A DNA stretch of 17,056 nt from Collinsella sp. (GTDB lineage: Bacteria > Actinomycetota > Coriobacteriia > Coriobacteriales > Coriobacteriaceae): NCBI GenBank assembly GCA_022745215.1, contig JAIIWC010000044.1, forward strand, positions 1-17,056. The letters are read 5' to 3'. The position numbers were made by a program, and so were the translations under genes. The notes beneath the pieces are model-generated. The model was not told where the DNA came from. It was given only the letters and a program-made list of their open reading frames with translations, and did not search any database. This document shows, piece after piece, positions 7,051 through 15,700 of the stretch; position 1 is the stretch's first letter; every line of letters begins with the position of its first letter.

Positions 7051-7105
7051 TCTCATTCTGTAACAGGTAGACCGGTTTTTTGCCCCCAAACGTTACAGAT
7101 CGAGA
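7051..7105. repeat. palindromic repeat unit 6 (array II)
   Basis: Left arm TCTCATTCTGTAACA (7051-7065), 25-nt loop, right arm CGTTACAGATCGAGA (7091-7105). It begins 80 bp after unit 5 and ends 41 bases from the stop of the 235-aa gene. Confidence 0.88.
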
Positions 7106-7146
7106 CAAAAAGGCAAAAGGCAAGGCAGGCGACAACTACCCATCCC

Positions 7147-7854
7147 CTACTCCCATTCCTGTTCGTAGATGTTGAGCGACTTTACGTACCGCCCCTGGGC
7201 GCCCATGATGTCGCGGACCAGCCGCAAGAAGAAGCTGATGCACGAGGTGTCAAAGCCGTCCTGCAGGTCCTCCGGATGCACCGCACCCGGTCCATCGACC
7301 GCCGTGTCACTCAGGCGCGCGATGTCATACAGATAGAGCTGTCCCGCCGTCAGCCAGACATCGTCGACGCAAGCGAGGCGCACCGCAATCGCGCCGTCGC
7401 TCCAATGCTCCTTTTGCACGATATGCGGGTCGTAGACATCAAAGCGACGGTCGGTGCGCGTATCCTTCAGCGCAACCATGCCGTTCGCAGGATTCTTGTC
7501 CAAAATGCCAAAGCGCGAGAAATACTGCGTGTCGCGTACCTGCTCGAGCCGCTTGAGCGAGGCAGGCGAAAGCGATGCCGGCGGCTCGTCAACATATAGC
7601 TCGAGCAGCGTTTTGCCATGGCGATAGGGGCGCTCAAACAGCAGCCAATCGGTAAATGCCATGTTGTAGGCCATGATTTCGTTTTGCGAAGGCTCGGTGC
7701 AATAGCTGAGCCACGGGTCGACAATGACCTCGAACTGTTCGCGCGCCGGCTCCAGGAATTGAAACTTCCGCAGCATCCAAAAGTGAGCCATGTCGGCAAT
7801 ATCGTTGCCGACGGCTTCAGCCAGCTCTGCTCGGTCAAAAGCGTGGTCAGTCAT
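7147..7854 (-). CDS. conserved-looking protein of unknown function
   Basis: This 235-aa soluble protein is rich in acidic and aromatic residues and has no signal peptide or membrane segment. I do not recognise the family with confidence. The stretch with FTDWLLFERPYRHGKTLLELY, then VALKDTRTDRRFDVYD and a late VRLACVDDVW, recalls the domain that accompanies SEC-C zinc motifs in some bacterial proteins. No SEC-C cysteine cluster is present, so this is only a hint. The ATG is preceded by GAGGAGG at a good distance, so translation is likely. A long leader separates it from gltD and a repeat array separates it from the nuclease gene, so it may be monocistronic. Confidence 0.8.
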   Translation of the reverse strand: MTDHAFDRAELAEAVGNDIADMAHFWMLRKFQFLEPAREQFEVIVDPWLSYCTEPSQNEIMAYNMAFTDWLLFERPYRHGKTLLELYVDEPPASLSPASLKRLEQVRDTQYFSRFGILDKNPANGMVALKDTRTDRRFDVYDPHIVQKEHWSDGAIAVRLACVDDVWLTAGQLYLYDIARLSDTAVDGPGAVHPEDLQDGFDTSCISFFLRLVRDIMGAQGRYVKSLNIYEQEWE

Positions 7855-8166
7855 GGCATCCTCCTCAAACTGATGGACCTCAATTTGAGCTTACGAGGAG
7901 GGTGGGCAGCCACGACCAGCGCGGGCAAAATAGGCCTCCAGCTGCAAACCAGATGCTGACCAAACACTTGACGAAAAGCTTGACCGAAAATGCGCGCCGC
8001 AACAAAACCGCAGGTAAACATCGACGGCCAACCCGCCCTTTTGAGCCAGATGCCCGCAGCCACCACAGAAACAACAGGTGACCACAGCCCAAGAAGTCGA
8101 CAAATGAACACCCGCACGTCGACAAACGAGCAAACTGCTCGCAAATCCGCAAGGAGTGTCCCCGAA
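7855..8166. other. long leader of the 235-aa gene
   Basis: No credible gene is seen. The minus strand is strongly G/T-rich. Two near-identical 15-mers, GTCGACAAATGAACA (8096-8110) and GTCGACAAACGAGCA (8118-8132), lie 22 bp apart. The second overlaps a perfect 6-bp hairpin CGAGCA/TGCTCG (8127-8132 and 8136-8141). These could be protein-binding sites or part of an RNA leader. Short minus-strand open frames here are hydrophobic and unconvincing. Confidence 0.45.
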
Positions 8167-8228
8167 TGCCGACACAAAAGGAACGTCCCTAACTGCCGGC
8201 ACTTAGGGACGTTCCTTTTGTGCCGGCA
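8167..8228. repeat. 26-bp-arm hairpin downstream of gltD
   Basis: The arms 8167-8192 and 8203-8228 are complementary except for one base; they contain CACAAAAGGAACGTCCCTAA and its complement. The 10-nt loop holds the palindrome GCCGGC. A second pairing is possible, because 8185-8201 also complements 8221-8237 with one mismatch. It lies 50 bp beyond the gltD stop. The core resembles the hairpin at 4008. There is no T tract, so it is called a repeat rather than a terminator, though it could protect or end the glt mRNA. Confidence 0.85.
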
Positions 8229-8278
8229 GTTAAGGACAGCCCTTGCCGATTCGATTGCTGAATATCTCCGTGACTACT

Positions 8279-9760
<1,482 letters not shown>

Positions 9761-9765
9761 GGCAC

Positions 9766-12700
9766 TTACGCCTCCTTCTTGGTCGAAGCAACAGAGCTGG
9801 CGGCGGGCACAGCACCAGCGACACCACCCGCCACATCGAAGCGAGCGACATCCGCGGCACTCGCGCGACCGGTCACAATGTCAAACGCCAGCTCCTCGGC
9901 CTGCGCATGCGTCTTGCCGACGGCCTCGGCGGCGGCGACAATCGCCAGCACGCGCTCATACTCGGTCGGAATGACCTTCACAAAGTGCTTACCCATCGTC
10001 TCAAAGCTGTAGAGCAGCTTGATGCCGCGTGGGCTCTGTGTCGCGTCCACGTGCTCCTGGATGAGCTCGCGAATCTGCGCCAGCTCGCCGGCCGTCGGGG
10101 CCTTGAGCTCAACGCTCTCGTGGTTCACGCGGGCATCGAGCGTGCCATACTGGTCAAAGACATAGGCCACGCCACCCGTCATGCCGGCAGCGAAGTTCTG
10201 CCCGACCTCGCCCAGGATGAGCGCCAGGCCACCCGTCATGTACTCGCAACCGTGGTTGCCGCAACCCTCGACCACCACGGTGGCACCGGAGTTGCGCACG
10301 CCAAAGCGCTGGCCGGCCAGACCGTTAATGAAGCCACGGCCGCTCGTAGCGCCAAAGAACGCAACATTGCCCACGATGATGTTCTCGTCGAACTTGTAGG
10401 TCGCATGCGGGTTGGGGCGCACCGACACCTCGCCGCCCGAAAGGCCCTTGCCAAAGTAGTCGTTGGCGTCACCGCACACGTTGAGCGTAATGCCGCGCGG
10501 CAGGAAGGCGCCAAAGCTCTGACCGGCCGAACCATCGCAATCGATGGTGATGGAGCCGGCGGGCAGGCCCTCGGGATGCGCCTTGGTCACCGCGTTGCCC
10601 AGGATGGTGCCCACGCAGCGGTTGACGTTGGCGATATCGGCGCGGAAGCGAATCGGGCGCAGGTGCGCGCGAGCGTCGGCCGTGTAGGGCACAAACAGCG
10701 TGGAGTCGAGTGTCTTGTCGAGCTCGCTGTCCGCAGCCATCTGGGGCAGGAAGTGACGGCCGTCGGCACCCGGGATGTGGGCACCAAACTCACAGGTCGC
10801 ACTTGCCAGCACGGGCGACAGATCGAGCAGGTTGGCCTTACGGTTGCCCGGGACCTCGATCTGGCGCAAGCACTCGGGATGGCCGACCATCTCGTCGACG
10901 GTGCGGAAGCCCAGGCTCGCCATGACCTCGCGCAGCTGCTCGGCAACAAAGAGCATAAAGTGCTCGACGTGCTCGGGCTTGCCGCGGAAGCCATGACGCA
11001 GGCGGCAGTTTTGCGTGGCGATGCCGGCGGGGCAGGTATCCTGCTGGCAGTCGCGCTGCATGAGGCAGCCCATGGAGATGAGCGGCATGGTCGCAAAGCC
11101 AAACTCCTCGGCGCCCAGCAGGCAGGCAACGGCGACATCGGTACCGTCCATGAGCTTGCCGTCGGCCTCGAGCACCACGCGCGAGCGCAGGCCGTTTTGC
11201 AGCAGCGTCTGTTGAGCCTCGGCAAGACCGAGCTCCAGCGGCAGACCGGCGTGCCAGATAGAGTCGCGCGCAGCGGCACCCGAGCCGCCGTTGTGGCCGC
11301 TGATCAAGATCTTGTCGGCAGCACCCTTGGCCACACCGGTGGCGATGGTGCCGACGCCCGCCTCACTGACCAGCTTGACCGACACGCGCGCGCCGGGGTT
11401 GGCGTTCTTAAGGTCGAAGATGAGCTCGGCCAGGTCCTCGATAGAGTAGATGTCGTGATGCGGCGGGGGCGAGATCAGGCCGATGCCGGGCGTGGACTGA
11501 CGGACCTCGGCAATCCAGGGGTAGACCTTCTTGCCGGGCAGGTGACCGCCCTCGCCGGGCTTGGCGCCCTGGGCCATCTTGATCTGAATCTCGAAGGCGC
11601 TGCACAGGTAGCGGCTCGTCACGCCAAAGCGCGCGCTTGCTACCTGCTTGATGGCGGAGTTCTTTGAGTCACCGTTAGCCAGCGGGGTCTCGCGACGCGG
11701 GTCCTCGCCGCCCTCGCCCGAGTTGGAGCGTCCATGCAGGCGATTCATGGCGATGGCCATGCACTCGTGTGCTTCCTTGCTGATGGAGCCGTACGACATG
11801 GCGCCGGTGTTAAAGCGACGGACGATGTTGAGCGCGGGCTCCACCTCGTCGAGCGAAACCGGCGTGCGGCCGCTGGCATTAAAGTCGAGCAAGTCGCGCA
11901 GGCGCACGGCGCGGCCGGTGCGGTGCAGACGAGCGCTGTACTCCTTAAAGGTGTCGTAGCTGTCCTCACGGCAGGCGGTCTGCAGCAGGTAGACGGTCTG
12001 GGGGTCGATGAGGTGTTCCTCGCCGCCGAGCGGGCGCCACTTGGTCAAGCCCAGCGTAGGCAGCTGATCGGGAGCCGGGCTCTTAAGGATAGCGAGCGCG
12101 GCGTCGTAGCGCTCGTTTTGCTCGCGCTCAACGTCCTCGACACCCATACCGCCCACACGGCTCACCGTGCCGGCGAAGTACGCGTTGACGAACTCCGGCG
12201 TAAAGCCCACGGCCTCGAAGATCTGCGCCGAATGGTAGCTCTGCACCGTGGAGATGCCCATCTTGGACATGATGGAGACGATGCCGGCGGTCGCAGCCTT
12301 GTTGTAGTTGGCGATGCCCTGCTCGGCCGTCACGTCCAGGTCGCCGTGTGCCGCCAGATCGCGGATGCACGCATGTGCGTTGTACGGATAGATGCCGCTC
12401 GCGGAGTAGCCCACCAGTGCCGCAAAGTCGTGCGGAGACACGGCGTCGCCGCACTCCACCACGATATCGGCAAAGGTACGCACGCCGGCGCGGATCAGGT
12501 GGTTGTGCACGCAGCCCACAGCGAGCAGCGACGGCACGGGCACCTCGCCCGCAGCGGCACGATCGCTCAACACCACGATGTTCACGCCGTCGCGGACCGC
12601 AGCCTCAACGTCCTCTGCAAGCTGCTTGAGCGCAGCCTGCAGCGCGCCCTCGCCGGCATCGCGGCGGTACACGGCACGGAAACGGCGGGTCTTAAAGCCC

Positions 12701-14460
12701 ACGCGGTCGATGGCGCAGATGCGATCAAACTCCTCCTCGCTCAACAGCGGACGCTCCAAGCGAACCAGCTGGCAGGCCGTACGGGAGTCCTCGAGCAGGT
12801 TGCCGTGGTTGCCCAGGTAGAGCGTGGTCGAAGTCACCATGTGCTCGCGCAGGGCATCGATCGGCGGGTTCGTGACCTGGGCGAACAGCTGATAGAAGTA
12901 GTCAAAGAACGAACGCGTCTTCTTAGACAGGCAGGCCAGCGGTGCGTCGATGCCCATCGAGGCGAGCGGGGCCTTGCCCTGCTGGGCCATGGGACGCACG
13001 ACCTCGTCGACGTCATCCCAGTGGTAGCCGAGTTTGGCCATACGCACGGCGGCGGGCACCTCGGCGTCCTCGGCGGGCGTTGCCGCAACGGGCTCATCGA
13101 GCGCGTCAACGGTCAGCGTCTCCTCGGCAATCCAATCACGGTAGGGCTTTTCCTTGGCATAGCGGGCGCGCAGCTCGTCGTTGTAGATGACGCGCCCGCG
13201 GGCAAAGTCGACCTCGAGCATCTGGCCCGGCCCCAGACAGCCGCTCGTCAGGATGTTCTCGGGGCTCACCTCGATGGTGCCCACCTCACTTGCCAGCATA
13301 AAGCGACCGTCGCGCGTCACATAGTAGCGGGCGGGACGCAGGCCGTTACGGTCGAGGGCGGCGCCCAGCGTGCGACCGTCGGTAAAGGCGATGGCCGCCG
13401 GGCCGTCCCACGGCTCCATAAGCATGGACTGGTAGGCGTCGTAGGCGCGGCGCTCCTCACTCAGGCTGTCGTTGTGGTCCCACGGCTCGGGCAGCAACAT
13501 GGACGCGGCACGCGTGAGCGGGCGACCGTTCATGACCAAGAATTCGAGCACGTTGTCCAGAATCGCGGAGTCGGAACCCTCGCGGTTGATGATGGGCATC
13601 ACGCGCTCAAGATCGTGCTGCAGCACGGGGCTGTACAGGTTGGGCTCGCGGGCGCGGATCCAGTTGACGTTGCCTTTGAGGGTGTTGATCTCACCGTTGT
13701 GGATGATAAAGCGGTTGGGGTGCGCGCGCTCCCAGCTGGGCGTGGTGTTGGTGGAGTAGCGCGAGTGGACGAGCGCCACGGCCGTCTTGACGGCGGCGTC
13801 GTTGAGATCGATGAAGAAGCGGCGCATCTGCGTGGCGACCAGCATGCCCTTGTACACGATGGTGCGCGAGCTCATGGAGCACACGTAGAAGATCTTGTCT
13901 CGCAGGGCAAACTCGGCGTCGGCCTTCTTCTCGATGGTGCGGCGGCACACGTACAGGCGACGCTCAAAGGCATCGCCGGCGGGCGTGTCGTCCGGACGGC
14001 CCAGGAAGGCCTGCAGGATAGAGGGCATGCAGGCGCGGGCCGTCTCGCCCAGGTCGTGCGGGTCGACCGGCACCTCACGCCAAAAGAGCAGCGGCACGCC
14101 GGCCTCGGCGCAACCCTCCTCAAACACGCGGCGGGCATCCTCTACACCCTTGTCGTCCTGCGGGAAGAACAGCATGGCCACGCCATAGTCGCCCTCTGCC
14201 GGCAGAATCTGACCGCACTTTTGAGCCTCTTTGCGAAAAAAGTGATGCGGAACCTGGAACAGGATACCGGCACCGTCGCCGGTGTTCTTCTCGAGTCCCG
14301 TGCCGCCGCGGTGCTCCAAGTTGACCAGAATGGACAGCGCGTCGTCCAGAATCTGGTGATGGCGCTCACCGTTGATATCGGCAAGCGCGCCGATGCCACA
14401 TGCATCGTGGTCGAATTCGGGGCGATAAAGGCCCTGCTGCTGAGCGGAATCTGCCTGCAT
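9766..14460 (-). CDS. gltB: glutamate synthase, large (alpha) subunit
   Basis: This 1564-aa enzyme hydrolyses glutamine and transfers the ammonia to 2-oxoglutarate. The class II glutamine amidotransferase domain begins at Cys21 (DHDACGIG), implying removal of a 20-residue propeptide. The FMN-binding synthase domain starts near residue 880 (NTGAMSYGSISKEAH). The 3Fe-4S ligands are Cys1132, Cys1138 and Cys1143 (CLMQRDCQQDTC), with the spacing known for GltB. The C-terminal GXGXG beta-helix domain follows. The protein is slightly longer than the usual 1480-1520 residues, with an Ala-rich tail ending in KKEA that probably has no catalytic role. The ATG follows GGGGAGGAT. It forms an operon with gltD. 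Long plus-strand open frames opposite it are high-GC shadows. Confidence 0.98.
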   Translation of the reverse strand: MQADSAQQQGLYRPEFDHDACGIGALADINGERHHQILDDALSILVNLEHRGGTGLEKNTGDGAGILFQVPHHFFRKEAQKCGQILPAEGDYGVAMLFFPQDDKGVEDARRVFEEGCAEAGVPLLFWREVPVDPHDLGETARACMPSILQAFLGRPDDTPAGDAFERRLYVCRRTIEKKADAEFALRDKIFYVCSMSSRTIVYKGMLVATQMRRFFIDLNDAAVKTAVALVHSRYSTNTTPSWERAHPNRFIIHNGEINTLKGNVNWIRAREPNLYSPVLQHDLERVMPIINREGSDSAILDNVLEFLVMNGRPLTRAASMLLPEPWDHNDSLSEERRAYDAYQSMLMEPWDGPAAIAFTDGRTLGAALDRNGLRPARYYVTRDGRFMLASEVGTIEVSPENILTSGCLGPGQMLEVDFARGRVIYNDELRARYAKEKPYRDWIAEETLTVDALDEPVAATPAEDAEVPAAVRMAKLGYHWDDVDEVVRPMAQQGKAPLASMGIDAPLACLSKKTRSFFDYFYQLFAQVTNPPIDALREHMVTSTTLYLGNHGNLLEDSRTACQLVRLERPLLSEEEFDRICAIDRVGFKTRRFRAVYRRDAGEGALQAALKQLAEDVEAAVRDGVNIVVLSDRAAAGEVPVPSLLAVGCVHNHLIRAGVRTFADIVVECGDAVSPHDFAALVGYSASGIYPYNAHACIRDLAAHGDLDVTAEQGIANYNKAATAGIVSIMSKMGISTVQSYHSAQIFEAVGFTPEFVNAYFAGTVSRVGGMGVEDVEREQNERYDAALAILKSPAPDQLPTLGLTKWRPLGGEEHLIDPQTVYLLQTACREDSYDTFKEYSARLHRTGRAVRLRDLLDFNASGRTPVSLDEVEPALNIVRRFNTGAMSYGSISKEAHECMAIAMNRLHGRSNSGEGGEDPRRETPLANGDSKNSAIKQVASARFGVTSRYLCSAFEIQIKMAQGAKPGEGGHLPGKKVYPWIAEVRQSTPGIGLISPPPHHDIYSIEDLAELIFDLKNANPGARVSVKLVSEAGVGTIATGVAKGAADKILISGHNGGSGAAARDSIWHAGLPLELGLAEAQQTLLQNGLRSRVVLEADGKLMDGTDVAVACLLGAEEFGFATMPLISMGCLMQRDCQQDTCPAGIATQNCRLRHGFRGKPEHVEHFMLFVAEQLREVMASLGFRTVDEMVGHPECLRQIEVPGNRKANLLDLSPVLASATCEFGAHIPGADGRHFLPQMAADSELDKTLDSTLFVPYTADARAHLRPIRFRADIANVNRCVGTILGNAVTKAHPEGLPAGSITIDCDGSAGQSFGAFLPRGITLNVCGDANDYFGKGLSGGEVSVRPNPHATYKFDENIIVGNVAFFGATSGRGFINGLAGQRFGVRNSGATVVVEGCGNHGCEYMTGGLALILGEVGQNFAAGMTGGVAYVFDQYGTLDARVNHESVELKAPTAGELAQIRELIQEHVDATQSPRGIKLLYSFETMGKHFVKVIPTEYERVLAIVAAAEAVGKTHAQAEELAFDIVTGRASAADVARFDVAGGVAGAVPAASSVASTKKEA

Positions 14461-14640
14461 CGCGATCCTCCCCTAGATATTAGACAGTCAGTTGAATAGG
14501 CATAGTAGGAGCATCGCCGGCCCGTTGTGTTTCCCGCCCGTTTCGAAACAATCGCGTAACGCACGCCCTACGAGTGGACACCGCCGACCTCAAGGGCGAC
14601 AACATAGGCCCCAAGTTCGGCCTGTTAGCTCACCACTTCA
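14461..14640. other. gltB upstream region
   Basis: This is the gltB side of the 391-bp divergent gap between gltB and gpmA. Minus-strand TACTAT and TAATAT are -10-like, but neither has a good -35, so the glt promoter is not assigned. A perfect palindrome GTTTCGAAAC lies at 14540-14549. Plus-strand codons from 14574 read VDTADLKGDNIGPKFGLL and end in a stop inside the repeat at 14645; this resembles real protein sequence and may be a gene remnant, with low confidence. Confidence 0.4.
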
Positions 14641-14704
14641 AACATCTCAATCTGTAACAGGAAGGCCCAATTACGACGACTAACTGTTACAGATTGAGAT
14701 GTTT
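14640..14704. repeat. palindromic repeat unit 7, perfect solitary copy
   Basis: The 21-bp arms (14640-14660 and 14684-14704) are fully complementary. The core arms are TCTCAATCTGTAACA (14645-14659) and TGTTACAGATTGAGA (14685-14699), separated by the same 25-nt distance as the other six units. Relative to the consensus, a G-to-A change in the left arm is matched by C-to-T in the right arm, so pairing is kept. It lies in the intergenic space between gltB and gpmA. Confidence 0.92.
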
Positions 14705-14770
14705 TCGAGAGACATTTCGGCAGCCCCCTTTCACCATCCCATTCAAATACAACAATTTTGTTAGTCATGG

Positions 14771-14799
14771 TTAACTTTTTGGCCTAAAACGGGTATCCT
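14771..14799 (+). promoter_or_regulatory. predicted gpmA promoter
   Basis: TTAACT (14771-14776) and TATCCT (14794-14799) are separated by 17 bp. Each matches the vegetative consensus at four of six positions. The AT-rich stretch just upstream (14745-14765) could act as an UP-like element. The start codon of gpmA lies 52 bp downstream of the -10 box. Confidence 0.55.
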
Positions 14800-14851
14800 T
14801 TGCGGCGTCAAGCAAACGGCACGCACACCGTGCCAGATCAAGGAGGCCCCT

Positions 14852-15625
14852 ATGGCGCACCAAGCAGACCAGCAGACGATGCAACTCGTCCTTATCCGTC
14901 ACGGAGAGTCCGAGTGGAACAAGCTCAACCTGTTCACCGGCTGGACCGATGTCGAGCTCACCGACACGGGCCGCGAAGAAGCCGCTGCGGGCGGCCGCGC
15001 CCTCAAAGAAGCCGGTTTCGACTTTGACGTCTGCTACACTTCGCGACTCAAGCGCGCGATCCACACCCTCAACATCGTACTCGGCCAAATGGATCGCGAG
15101 TGGCTGCCCGTCATCAAATCCTGGAAGCTCAACGAGCGCCACTACGGCGCGTTGCAGGGTCTCAACAAGACCGATGCCGCGGCGGAGCACGGCGACGAAC
15201 AGGTGCTCATCTGGCGTCGCTCCTTCGATGTCTGCCCGCCGGCACTCGAGCCGGACGACGCGCGCGATCCCCACACCCAGGAGCAATACCGTGATGTCGC
15301 GCCCGATCAACTGCCCTATACCGAGTGCCTCAAGGACACGATCGCCCGCGCCTGGCCTTATTTCGAAGACGAGATTCGCCCCCAGATGCTCGCCGGCAAG
15401 CGCGTACTCATCGCCGCACACGGCAACTCCCTGCGCTCACTCGTCATGAAGCTCGAGCACCTCACGCCCGAGGAGATCCTCAAGGTCAACATCCCCACCG
15501 GCGTGCCGCTCGTCTACACCTTCGATACCGATTTCAATGTCCTCGACAAGCGCTACATCGGCGATCCGGCGACCATCGCCGCCAAGATCGACGCCGTGGC
15601 CAATCAGGGCAAAGCGCACAAGTAG
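14852..15625 (+). CDS. gpmA: 2,3-bisphosphoglycerate-dependent phosphoglycerate mutase
   Basis: This 257-aa cytosolic glycolytic enzyme interconverts 3- and 2-phosphoglycerate through a phosphohistidine. The catalytic His17 is in LIRHGES, the second histidine His190 in AHGNS, and substrate residues are in NERHYGALQG (94-103). The spacing and length match dPGM (about 250 aa) rather than the shorter broad-specificity phosphatases of the same superfamily. The ATG follows AAGGAGG (14840-14846) at 5 nt. It is expressed from the divergent region shared with gltB. No terminator is seen after it, and mntH begins 75 bp downstream, so read-through is likely. Confidence 0.97.
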   Translation: MAHQADQQTMQLVLIRHGESEWNKLNLFTGWTDVELTDTGREEAAAGGRALKEAGFDFDVCYTSRLKRAIHTLNIVLGQMDREWLPVIKSWKLNERHYGALQGLNKTDAAAEHGDEQVLIWRRSFDVCPPALEPDDARDPHTQEQYRDVAPDQLPYTECLKDTIARAWPYFEDEIRPQMLAGKRVLIAAHGNSLRSLVMKLEHLTPEEILKVNIPTGVPLVYTFDTDFNVLDKRYIGDPATIAAKIDAVANQGKAHK

Positions 15626-15700
15626 CCCCAACTCAAATCCGACGCGTGGCGCCGCACGACCTAGATGCGACGTCACGCCGCCCATACGCAGGAGCGCACC

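Noticed and set aside
5566..7105. CRISPR array
   Set aside because: The regular spacing is suggestive, but the units are long palindromes whose loops are partly alike, there are only three per cluster, the copies have diverged, and no cas gene is present.
7851..8177. Minus-strand 108-codon hydrophobic open frame upstream of the 235-aa gene
   Set aside because: It overlaps the downstream start codon and the long hairpin, competing frames of similar length exist, and no family is recognisable.
11734..14499. Plus-strand open frame of 921 codons
   Set aside because: It lies entirely opposite gltB apart from its last bases, has His/Arg/Val-rich composition typical of antisense frames in high-GC DNA, and shows no domain. 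The frames at 9571-11667 and 8243-10012 are rejected for the same reason.
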